Shown here: in pieces, positions 1 through 6,605 of the stretch
Layout: every line of letters begins with the position of its first letter
Position numbering within the stretch: position 1 is the first letter of the stretch
DNA from: JBGPGW01 sp041484095
Lineage (GTDB): Bacteria > Pseudomonadota > Alphaproteobacteria > CADEGL01
DNA: 17,937 bases
Direction of reading: 5' to 3'
Assembly (NCBI GenBank): GCA_041484095.1
Contig: JBGPGW010000038.1
Span: 1 to 17,937 of the forward strand
Program-made: the position numbers and the translations under genes
The notes under the pieces: generated by a model
Database searches by the model: none
What the model saw: only the letters and a program-made list of their open reading frames with translations
What the model was told of the DNA's origin: nothing

Positions 1-115
1 CATTGCAATGGAGAACGCTTGCTGTCATTTTTTCGGTGGTCGACCATCGTTTTCTTCTTCGGCGGGGAGGGGGGAACTCCCGATTCTTTTCGTCGGCCGT
101 TCCTCGGGAACACGC

Positions 116-1420
116 ATGTCGCTGCCCAAAATCTTCGCAGTCATCATTGGCGCCGGACTCGTTCTGGCCAGTTGCGCCTTCTCCGACGACGTCTTGTGGC
201 CGAAACTGACAGGCGATGACCCCGCAGGAAAGGAGGCGGCAAAACCTGCCTCTACCGCGCAGACCGCACGGCCTGCCGCCGGCCAGGCCTATGCGACGAT
301 GACGCCGCAGCCGTCTCCGAACGCCGCGCAACCCGCCCAGCCGATCCAGGGCCTGCCCTATACGAGCGCGCCGCGTCCCGCGGCACCGCAACTTGCTCAG
401 GCGCAGTCGAGTCAGGCGGCGGTCCCGAGCAATGCGCCGGCCGGAAGCGCGCCGAGCGCCCAGTCGCAGCAGATCATGCCGACGCCAGCAACGCCGAGCG
501 GCACCTATGTGGGCCAGAAAGTGGCGGATCTGCGCAGCCAGCTCGCTCAGCTTCAACAGACCGTCGCAGGGCACAGCGCGACGATCAATCAAACGCGCGC
601 CGAAGCCAATCAAAACGCCGAGCGCTATCACGGCCTCGTCGCCACGATCAATGCGCGGCTGCAGATCGGCACCACGCCGGGCAATCCCATGCTGCTCGGC
701 CAGTGGAGCCAGGCACAGCTCGAGCTCGACCGCCTCAACGAGGCGGTCGGCCGCATGAACGCAGGCGCCAACGCCGTGGCAGGCGACCTATCGATCGCCT
801 CCTTCATCCTCGAATCCGTGCGCGCCGCCTATGGGTTGCAAGGCGCCGTCGAAGAGGATCACCGTCAACTGAACGTCCTCGAAGACGAGATCAACCGGAC
901 CGTCGTCACGATCGACAGGGTCTTGAACGACCTTTCGAACGAGGTGAGCCGCCAAAGCATCTATGTGGGCCGCGAACGGAGCAATCTCACGGCCCTCTCG
1001 GTCGCCATCAAGAACGGCGAGATGTTCGGCCAAAGCCTCGCGAATCGCGCCTTCGCGCCTTCGTCATCCGCCTCGGGAGCGCCCCAGCAGCTCGGCGCCG
1101 GCGGTGCCGCGCAGACGGGCCGCCGGCCGCTGGTCGTCATCCGCTTCGACAACCCGAAAGTGGAGTATGAACAGGCCCTCTACACGGCCATGAAGGGCGC
1201 GCTGGACCGCCGCCCGGACGCGACCTTCGAGGTCATGGCCGTGGCGCCGCTCAAGGGCTCGCCCAGCCAAACCGCGACCAAGGCGACATCGTCCAAACGC
1301 AATGCCGACAAGGTCCTGCGCTCGCTGACCAGCATGGGACTGCCGGCCAGCCGCGTCACGATGACGTTTACGACGAGCGAAGGCGCGGAATCGAGCGAAG
1401 TGCACATCTTCGTGCGTTGA
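116..1420 (+). CDS. Lipoprotein with coiled-coil region and C-terminal OmpA-like domain
   Basis: Predicted 434-residue envelope lipoprotein. The ATG at 116 is chosen because a short signal peptide follows at once (hydrophobic residues 6-17) and ends in a good lipobox, L-A-S-C, with the lipidated cysteine at residue 20; an upstream in-frame ATG at 8 would put about 36 unrelated residues in front of it. Residues about 25-130 are a Pro/Ala/Gln/Ser-rich, probably disordered linker. Residues about 132-310 are helical and coiled-coil-like, rich in Q, N, E and L. Residues about 337-434 resemble an OmpA-like fold, with a beta strand at VVIRFDN, a late S-x-x-R-x-A helix, and a final strand HIFVR. The Asp that OmpA domains use to bind diaminopimelate is not visible, so peptidoglycan binding is doubtful. 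No function is known to me. The gene ends just before a terminator and appears to be the last of its transcript. Confidence 0.75.
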   Translation: MSLPKIFAVIIGAGLVLASCAFSDDVLWPKLTGDDPAGKEAAKPASTAQTARPAAGQAYATMTPQPSPNAAQPAQPIQGLPYTSAPRPAAPQLAQAQSSQAAVPSNAPAGSAPSAQSQQIMPTPATPSGTYVGQKVADLRSQLAQLQQTVAGHSATINQTRAEANQNAERYHGLVATINARLQIGTTPGNPMLLGQWSQAQLELDRLNEAVGRMNAGANAVAGDLSIASFILESVRAAYGLQGAVEEDHRQLNVLEDEINRTVVTIDRVLNDLSNEVSRQSIYVGRERSNLTALSVAIKNGEMFGQSLANRAFAPSSSASGAPQQLGAGGAAQTGRRPLVVIRFDNPKVEYEQALYTAMKGALDRRPDATFEVMAVAPLKGSPSQTATKATSSKRNADKVLRSLTSMGLPASRVTMTFTTSEGAESSEVHIFVR

Positions 1421-1452
1421 ACCCGCCTCGGCACGGCGCTGAGGAATGTGCG

Positions 1453-1486
1453 AGGCCCCGGGGCGTTCCTCGGGGCCTTTGTGTTT
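1453..1486 (+). terminator. Rho-independent terminator after the lipoprotein gene
   Basis: A perfect 8-bp stem (AGGCCCCG at 1453-1460 with CGGGGCCT at 1471-1478) closes a 10-nt loop. It is followed by the T-rich run TTTGTGTTT. It lies 33 bp after the lipoprotein stop codon and just before gpt, so gpt probably has its own promoter or depends on readthrough. Confidence 0.75.
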
Positions 1487-1496
1487 GACCGGAAGG

Positions 1497-1994
1497 ATGA
1501 CCGGCGTGGAATCCGACGAACGGTTCACGAAATCATTCCCCGTATCGTGGGAGCAATTGCACAGGGATTCGAAGGCGCTCGCATGGCGCCTCGTCGAACG
1601 GAATTCGTGGGCGGGTATCATCGCGATCGCCCGCGGCGGCCTCGTCCCGGCCACCATCGTCGCACGCGAGCTCGAAGTCCGCATCCTCGATACCATCTGC
1701 ATCGCGAGTTACGATCACCAGGCTCAGGGCGAGGCCCGCATCCTCAAGGCACCGGCCCATGACGGCGAGGGCTGGCTCATCATCGATGATCTCGTCGATA
1801 CCGGCTCCACCGCACGCGCCGTGCGCCGGCTGCTGCCGAAGGCGCATTTTGCGGCGGTCTACGCCAAGCCCGCGGGGCGGCCTCTTGTCGACACGTTCAT
1901 CACCGAAGTGAGCCAGGATACCTGGATCCATTTTCCCTGGGACATGGAACCGCAATTCATCCGTCCGATCGCCGATCAACGCCCGCCGCGCTGA
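1497..1994 (+). CDS. gpt: Xanthine phosphoribosyltransferase (purine salvage)
   Basis: Transfers the phosphoribosyl group of PRPP to xanthine and guanine (and hypoxanthine more weakly), salvaging purines in the cytoplasm. About 165 residues, against roughly 152 for the E. coli enzyme, which it resembles along its whole length. Visible signatures are IIAIARGGLVPA near the N terminus, the PRPP-binding loop IIDDLVDTGSTA, and the C-terminal stretch AKPAGRPLVD followed by QDTWIHFPWDME, typical of Gpt and not of the Xpt or Hpt families. The start is uncertain. The GGAAGG at 1491-1496 touches the ATG at 1497 but sits 9 bp before an in-frame GTG at 1506, so the GTG may be used. An ATG further upstream (1446) falls inside the terminator and is rejected. 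The next gene starts 28 bp downstream, probably co-transcribed. Confidence 0.92.
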   Translation: MTGVESDERFTKSFPVSWEQLHRDSKALAWRLVERNSWAGIIAIARGGLVPATIVARELEVRILDTICIASYDHQAQGEARILKAPAHDGEGWLIIDDLVDTGSTARAVRRLLPKAHFAAVYAKPAGRPLVDTFITEVSQDTWIHFPWDMEPQFIRPIADQRPPR

Positions 1995-2022
1995 AAGGGC
2001 GCGTCCGGCAGGGAGCCCGTCC

Positions 2023-2760
2023 GTGCCAGCAGCCAGCCATCGCTCCATCGGCGTCATTCTTCCCGATGACGGCCCCTTCGACTACGAATGGCTGAGGCTT
2101 CGGCCCTGGCTCCGCGCCAATGGCTTCGCGCAATTCGACTACCACCTCACCCGCACGCCCGCCGACGGCATCATGGTGCCGGACAACTTGCGCGCGATCG
2201 GCCGCAAGGAGGTTCTCGTGCCGGCCGCGCGCCGGCTCGTGGCCAAAGGCGCCGAGATCATCCTATGGGCCTGTACGACGGGCAGCTTCGTCGGAGGGCG
2301 GCAGGATGCCGAAGCGCAGGCCGATGAAATCGTGAAAGCCCTGGGAACGCCGGCAACGAACACCTCGCTCGCCATGGTCGAGGCGGCGTTGAGCCTGGGG
2401 ACGCGCGAGGTCGATCTTCTCAGCGCCTACACCGACGAGGTCACGTCTCTTCTCGCACGGTTCCTTCGCGATTCGGGATTGAGCGTCGAGCGCGTGTCGA
2501 GTCTGGGCTGTGTTCATACCGCCGATTCGGCTGCGGTCGACATCGAAGCGGCCGTTGCCCGCTTTGCCGAGCAGCATCCGGGATCGTCGCGTCCGATCAT
2601 GATTCCGGACACGGCGATCAACACGCTCTCGATCCTGCCCCGCCTCATGGCGCGGGCGGGCCGGCCGGTGATCACGGCGAATCAGGCGTCGCTCTGGCAT
2701 GCCCTGGCCTGTCTCGACCCCGACACCACACCCGACGTCCTGCGCCTGTATCGCCTGTAG
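2023..2760 (+). CDS. Asp/Glu racemase / maleate isomerase family protein with altered active site
   Basis: A 245-residue cytoplasmic protein that starts at GTG 2023, with GGGAG 7 bp upstream. The fold family (aspartate/glutamate racemase, maleate cis-trans isomerase, arylmalonate decarboxylase) is read from the N-terminal IGVILPDDGPFDYEW, the first-cysteine motif WACTTGSFVGG (Cys84), the central LLSAYTDEV, and the C-terminal ITANQASLWHAL. In family members with two catalytic cysteines the second lies before the segment corresponding to NTLSILPRL. Here that position reads MIPDTAINTL, with Asp196 and no cysteine. Another cysteine, Cys163 in LGCVHTAD, lies earlier and is not at the usual place. 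The reaction therefore cannot be named. It lies 28 bp after gpt and converges on panC with a 9-bp gap, and neither neighbour suggests a substrate. Confidence 0.75.
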   Translation: MPAASHRSIGVILPDDGPFDYEWLRLRPWLRANGFAQFDYHLTRTPADGIMVPDNLRAIGRKEVLVPAARRLVAKGAEIILWACTTGSFVGGRQDAEAQADEIVKALGTPATNTSLAMVEAALSLGTREVDLLSAYTDEVTSLLARFLRDSGLSVERVSSLGCVHTADSAAVDIEAAVARFAEQHPGSSRPIMIPDTAINTLSILPRLMARAGRPVITANQASLWHALACLDPDTTPDVLRLYRL

Positions 2761-2769
2761 CCGTGCCGT

Positions 2770-3648
2770 TCAGCCGGTGCTGCGTTCCACCGGCGCGTTG
2801 TCGATGAGCCGCGTCGAGCCGAGCCAGGCCGCGACGAGGACACGGGCCGGCGCCTCGATTCGGCCCACCGGCTCCAGACTCCGGGCGTCCGCGACCGCGA
2901 GATAATCGATCCGGCTGAACCCGGCCGCCGTGAGCGCCGTCCGTCCCCATTCGATCGCCTCGGCGGGCATCGTGACGCCGCGCGCAAGGCGATCAGCCAT
3001 GTCGCTGATGGTGTGATAGAGGGCCGGAATGATCCGGCGTTCGTCCGCGCTGAGATAGGCGTTCCGCGAGGACAACGCGACGCCATCCGCGCCCCGCATG
3101 GTCGGAATGCCGACGATCTCCATCGGCAGATCGAGATCGCGCGCGAGACGCTTGATGATCTGCAGCTGCTGGTAATCCTTCTCGCCGAAAAAGGCGAAAT
3201 CGGGCAGCGCCTGGATCAGGAGCTTCGCCACGATCGTCGCCACGCCCTCGAAGTGGCCGGGGCGGTGCGGCCCGCACAACCCTTCGGACAGGCGCGCGAC
3301 CCGCACCGTCGTCGCGAATTCGGGCGGGTACATGACCTCGACGGCGGGGGCGAACAGAAGGTCCGTGCGCGCAACCGCGAGCTTGGCCGAATCGCTGGCC
3401 TCCGTTCGCGGATAGCTTTGGAAATCCTCGCGGGGGCCGAACTGCGTCGGATTGACGAAGATCGTCGCGATCACCCGTTCGCACCGCGCGCGCGCCGCAT
3501 GCACAAGCGCCATGTGGCCGTCGTGAAGCGCGCCCATCGTCGGCACCAGGCCGATCCGGGCGCCGTCCTTGCGCCACGCGGCAACATATTGCCTCAGCTC
3601 GGCGACGGTTCGAGCGATTGCCAAATCGCCGTGCGACGATTTATCCAT
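2770..3648 (-). CDS. panC: Pantothenate synthetase
   Basis: Joins pantoate and beta-alanine with ATP, through a pantoyl-adenylate, to give pantothenate, the precursor of coenzyme A. The protein has 292 residues, close to the usual 280-290. Visible signatures are the HIGH-like ATP motif PTMGALHDGH at residues 36-45, IFVNPTQFGPREDF, LCGPHRPGHFEGVATIVAKL, FGEKDYQQLQ, and GVALSSRN in the KMSKS-like position. The family's catalytic residues appear present. It is the second gene of a minus-strand unit, 51 bp after panB, and its stop codon lies 9 bp from the end of the convergent racemase-family gene. No panD is visible in this window, so beta-alanine must come from elsewhere. Confidence 0.96.
   Translation of the reverse strand: MDKSSHGDLAIARTVAELRQYVAAWRKDGARIGLVPTMGALHDGHMALVHAARARCERVIATIFVNPTQFGPREDFQSYPRTEASDSAKLAVARTDLLFAPAVEVMYPPEFATTVRVARLSEGLCGPHRPGHFEGVATIVAKLLIQALPDFAFFGEKDYQQLQIIKRLARDLDLPMEIVGIPTMRGADGVALSSRNAYLSADERRIIPALYHTISDMADRLARGVTMPAEAIEWGRTALTAAGFSRIDYLAVADARSLEPVGRIEAPARVLVAAWLGSTRLIDNAPVERSTG
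2773..2794. terminator. Hairpin shared by the convergent racemase-family gene and panC ends
   Basis: A perfect 7-bp inverted repeat (GCCGGTG at 2773-2779, CACCGGC at 2788-2794, 8-nt loop) lies 12 bp past the plus-strand stop codon and directly before the stop of panC on the minus strand. There is no T run on either side, so it may only slow polymerase or stabilise 3' ends. Confidence 0.3.
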
Positions 3649-3699
3649 GGCGTCTGATCACGCGCTTGGCGGTGGCAAGGGATGTCCGCCGGAGGCAGA

Positions 3700-4527
3700 T
3701 CAGGCCCGCTTCGCGAGCCCATAGCAGTGCTCGGGGCCGGGAAAGCGGCGTTTGCGAACGTCCCCCGCATAGGCCGCGACCGCGCTCGTGATCGCGTCGC
3801 CAAGCTCGGCGTAGCGCTTGACGAATTTGGGGACGAACCCTGCGAAAAGGCCGAGCATGTCGTCGGTCACGAGGATTTGGCCATCGCATGCGGGCGATGC
3901 GCCGATTCCGATCGTCGGCACGGTGATGCGTGCGGTCACGGCACGCGCGACGGCCTCGACCGTGCCCTCCACGACGACGGCGAATGCGCCGGCCTCGGCG
4001 ATCGCCACGGCATCGTTGATGATGTGCTCCGCCTCCGTCACGGTACGCCCGCGCGCGCCAAAGCCGCCGAAGCTGTTCATCGATTGCGGCATGAGGCCGA
4101 CATGACCGAGAACCGGTATGCCGCGCGCCGCGAGGAATCGGACGGTATCGACAAACTCCGCGCCGCCCTCGAGCTTCACCGCCGCCGCGCCCGTTTCCTT
4201 CATGACGCGCGCCGCACTCCGAAACGCCTGCCGCGGCGATTCCTGGTATGAACCGAAGGGAAGATCGACGACCACGCAGGCATGCGCGGCACCCCGCACG
4301 ACTGCCGCGCCATGCGCGATCATCATGTCGAGAGTCACGGGCAGCGTGCTATCCATGCCGTAGAGAACCATGCCAAGCGAATCGCCAACCAAAAGCAGGT
4401 CGACATGTTGATCGAGAAGTCGCGCCATGGGAGTCGTGTACGCCGTCAGGCACACGATGGGGGTGACCCCTTTCATGGCCCGAATCGCCGGCACGGTCAT
4501 CGGTTTCATCTCGACCACTTTGCTCAT
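3700..4527 (-). CDS. panB: 3-methyl-2-oxobutanoate hydroxymethyltransferase
   Basis: Transfers a hydroxymethyl group from 5,10-methylenetetrahydrofolate to alpha-ketoisovalerate, giving ketopantoate, the first committed step to pantothenate. The protein has 275 residues, which is normal. Signatures along this TIM-barrel enzyme are CLTAYTTPMARLLD, VGDSLGMVLYG with metal ligand Asp49, VVDLPFGSYQ with Asp88, AVKLEGG with Lys118, GHVGLMPQS, and the catalytic Glu187 in VVVEGTV. The start is set by a strong GGGAGGGAGG ribosome site ending 3 bases before the ATG. panC follows on the same strand. The mRNA leader (about 125 nt if the promoter proposed at 4663-4691 is right) contains several hairpins, one of which overlaps the ribosome site. 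Confidence 0.96.
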   Translation of the reverse strand: MSKVVEMKPMTVPAIRAMKGVTPIVCLTAYTTPMARLLDQHVDLLLVGDSLGMVLYGMDSTLPVTLDMMIAHGAAVVRGAAHACVVVDLPFGSYQESPRQAFRSAARVMKETGAAAVKLEGGAEFVDTVRFLAARGIPVLGHVGLMPQSMNSFGGFGARGRTVTEAEHIINDAVAIAEAGAFAVVVEGTVEAVARAVTARITVPTIGIGASPACDGQILVTDDMLGLFAGFVPKFVKRYAELGDAITSAVAAYAGDVRKRRFPGPEHCYGLAKRA

Positions 4528-4534
4528 CGCCTCC

Positions 4535-4596
4535 CTCCCTACGGGAGAAGGCCGCCTTTTCGGGCGGCCAGCGGCTGGGCGCCATTCCCGGCGCCT
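4535..4596 (-). promoter_or_regulatory. Structured panB mRNA leader (three possible hairpins)
   Basis: Read on the minus strand, three inverted repeats lie in a row before panB. The first is GGCGCC twice (4590-4595 and 4578-4583, 6-nt loop). The second is GGCCGCC with GGCGGCC (4563-4569 and 4550-4556, 7-bp stem, 6-nt loop). The third is CTCCC with GGGAG (4543-4547 and 4535-4539, 3-nt loop), and it includes part of the ribosome binding site. No T run follows, so this is not a terminator. Control of panB translation is an inference. Confidence 0.4.
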
Positions 4597-4659
4597 CTGC
4601 CGCAGTGCACAATCATGCGCCGGGCGGGCAGCGCACGCAAGCGACCTGCGGATTTTGTA

Positions 4660-4673
4660 TTTAATATATTAAA
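4660..4673. repeat. 14-bp perfect AT palindrome between panB and ggt
   Basis: TTTAATATATTAAA reads the same on both strands. It contains TATATT as a -10-like hexamer in each direction (minus 4663-4668, plus 4665-4670). It could be a two-way -10 element or an operator. Confidence 0.5.
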
Positions 4674-4691
4674 AATCAATGTGTTAGTTAA
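4663..4691 (-). promoter_or_regulatory. Likely sigma70-type promoter of panBC
   Basis: On the minus strand TTAACT (4686-4691) and TATATT (4663-4668) are separated by 17 bp. The -10 matches the consensus at 5 of 6 positions and the -35 at 4 of 6. Transcription would start near 4656, leaving a leader of about 125 nt before panB. The region is strikingly AT-rich against its surroundings and overlaps the first possible ggt start codon. Confidence 0.5.
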
Positions 4692-6553
4692 TGAAATCGC
4701 GCTGGGATCATGACGCCATGCTGCGTCCGCGAAGCAGGCAGGTGAGCGAGGCGCCCGGCGGCGCAGCGCTTCAGCCTGCGCGGCGCCTCTCGCATCGCCG
4801 GCGAATCGGCCAAGCGGGCAAAATCCCGCTCCGCATCGCGCTGTGCTTTTTCGCAGTCGCCTTGCCTGCCTGCACCGCAGAGCAATCACCGGCCACGCAT
4901 GTCCAATCCGAAATTTCCACGCTGCGTGCGGCACCGCGCGACGCCGTCGAAGCCCAGCGCTTCATGGTGGCCGCCGCCAATCCGCTTGCCGCCGAAGCAG
5001 GGCGCGCCATGCTTCGCGCCGGCGGGAGCGCCGTGGATGCCGCAATCGCCGTGCAGATGGTTCTCAACGTGGTCGAGCCGCAATCATCCGGCATCGGCGG
5101 CGGCGGATTCCTTCTTCACTACGCCGCCTCATCCGGGGAGATCGCCGCCTATGACGGACGGGAAGTCGCGCCGGCCGCCGCAAAGCCCGACAGGTTCCTC
5201 GGCGCCGACGGTCAGCCGATCGCGTTCGTGGCCGCGGCACGATCGGGCCTTTCGGTCGGCGTGCCCGGCGTGCTTCGCATGCTCGACCGCGTCCACAGGG
5301 ATCATGGAAGACTGCCATGGGCGCGCTTGTTCGAGCCCGCCATCGAGATCGCGGAGAAGGGCTTTGCCGTCTCCCCGCGCCTTCATGCGTCTCTCAAGGC
5401 GGATTCGACCCTGCGGTCCATGTCCGCGGGCCTCTACTTCTACGAGCCCGACGGGCAGCCGAAAGCGGTCGGAACAATTCTGCGAAATCCCGCGCTCGCC
5501 GCCACGTTCCGCGCCATCGCGCGCGACGGGGCCGAAGCCTTCTACCGCGGGCCCATCGCAGCCGATATCGTCCGCGCGGTCGGGGACGCGCCGCGCGCGT
5601 CGGGCGGCATGACTCTTCCGGACATCGCCGGCTATGAGGCGAAGAAACGGCCGGCGCTTTGCGCGCCCTATCGTGCCTGGCGAATCTGCGGCATGCCGCC
5701 GCCGAGCTCCGGCGGCGCGGCAGTCCTGCAAATCCTCGGAATTCTCGAAGGATTCGAGCTGAGCCGCCTGTCCCCGGAATCGGCTGAATCCGTCCATCTC
5801 GTGGCCGAAGCGAGCCGGCTCGCCTTTGCCGACCGCAACGCCTTCCTCGCCGATCCGGACTTCGTCGCGATCCCGCTCGAACGTCTTCTCGATCCGACCT
5901 ATCTCGGCATGCGTGCGCGCCTGATCTCCCGCGACCGGGACATGGGGACGGCCCGGCCCGGCCTCGCATCCGACCGCGCCGACCAAGCGAACGATGCAAC
6001 CCATTCGACGACGCACCTCTCCGTGGTCGATGCGGCCGGCAACGTCGTCGCCTTCACGTCCAGCATCGAGCACATGTTCGGATCCGGCCTCATGGTGCGC
6101 GGCTTCCTCCTCAACAACCAACTCACCGATTTTTCCTTCGAGCCTTCGAGAGGCGGCCGCCCGATCGCCAACAGGGTCGAAGGCGGCAAACGCCCGCGCA
6201 GCTCGATGTCGCCGATAATCGTATTCGACCAGGCACGGCGGCCTATTCTCGCGATCGGCTCCGCGGGCGGTGCCTACATCATTGCGACCGTCACCAAGAC
6301 TCTCCTCGAGAATCTCGACTGGAAGCGTGATATTCAGAGCGCCATCGAGGCGCCGAGCTTCGCCAACCGCAACGGAGCGACGGAACTCGAATCGGGGACG
6401 GCCCTGGAGGCTTTGCGCCTGCCCCTCGAAGTCATGGGCCACACGGTCCTGCTGACCCCTATCCCGAGCGGCCTTCACGGCATCGCCATCGTGGGACGAA
6501 GGCTTTTTGGCGGTGTCGATCCGCGGCGCGAGGGCGTCGCGCTTGGTGAGTGA
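4691..6553 (+). CDS. ggt: Gamma-glutamyltransferase (glutathione hydrolase), exported
   Basis: Ntn-hydrolase that cleaves gamma-glutamyl bonds, mainly of glutathione, outside the cytoplasm. The 620-residue precursor should self-cleave before Thr440 (STTHLSVVD), giving a large subunit and a small subunit of about 181 residues. Other visible motifs are the substrate-binding GREVAP, PPPSSGG, FLLNNQLTDFS, PRSSMSPIIV and a C-terminal DPRREG. A hydrophobic export segment spans residues about 47-60 and ends LPAC at Cys61. Proline at the -2 position makes this a poor lipobox, so normal signal peptidase cleavage is equally possible. The N terminus before this segment is unusually long and basic. The ATG at 4691 lacks a ribosome site and overlaps the panB promoter; the ATG at 4718 or the GTG at 4742 may be the real start. 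rlmI follows 52 bp downstream. Confidence 0.92.
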   Translation: MKSRWDHDAMLRPRSRQVSEAPGGAALQPARRLSHRRRIGQAGKIPLRIALCFFAVALPACTAEQSPATHVQSEISTLRAAPRDAVEAQRFMVAAANPLAAEAGRAMLRAGGSAVDAAIAVQMVLNVVEPQSSGIGGGGFLLHYAASSGEIAAYDGREVAPAAAKPDRFLGADGQPIAFVAAARSGLSVGVPGVLRMLDRVHRDHGRLPWARLFEPAIEIAEKGFAVSPRLHASLKADSTLRSMSAGLYFYEPDGQPKAVGTILRNPALAATFRAIARDGAEAFYRGPIAADIVRAVGDAPRASGGMTLPDIAGYEAKKRPALCAPYRAWRICGMPPPSSGGAAVLQILGILEGFELSRLSPESAESVHLVAEASRLAFADRNAFLADPDFVAIPLERLLDPTYLGMRARLISRDRDMGTARPGLASDRADQANDATHSTTHLSVVDAAGNVVAFTSSIEHMFGSGLMVRGFLLNNQLTDFSFEPSRGGRPIANRVEGGKRPRSSMSPIIVFDQARRPILAIGSAGGAYIIATVTKTLLENLDWKRDIQSAIEAPSFANRNGATELESGTALEALRLPLEVMGHTVLLTPIPSGLHGIAIVGRRLFGGVDPRREGVALGE

Positions 6554-6605
6554 CCCGCGCCCGCCCGCCTGCCGCCCTTCGCGGCCTTGCTAGAAAGCAC
6601 CGACA

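Noticed and set aside
61..90. Possible terminator-like G-run/C-run before the first gene
   Set aside because: Pairing is only four bases with a G-T pair and a tiny loop; not convincing.
5129..6478. Long minus-strand open frame (449 codons) opposite ggt
   Set aside because: It is the mirror of a confident gene; GC-rich codon use removes stops on the opposite strand. Its translation has no recognisable motif and is rich in R, G, D and E.
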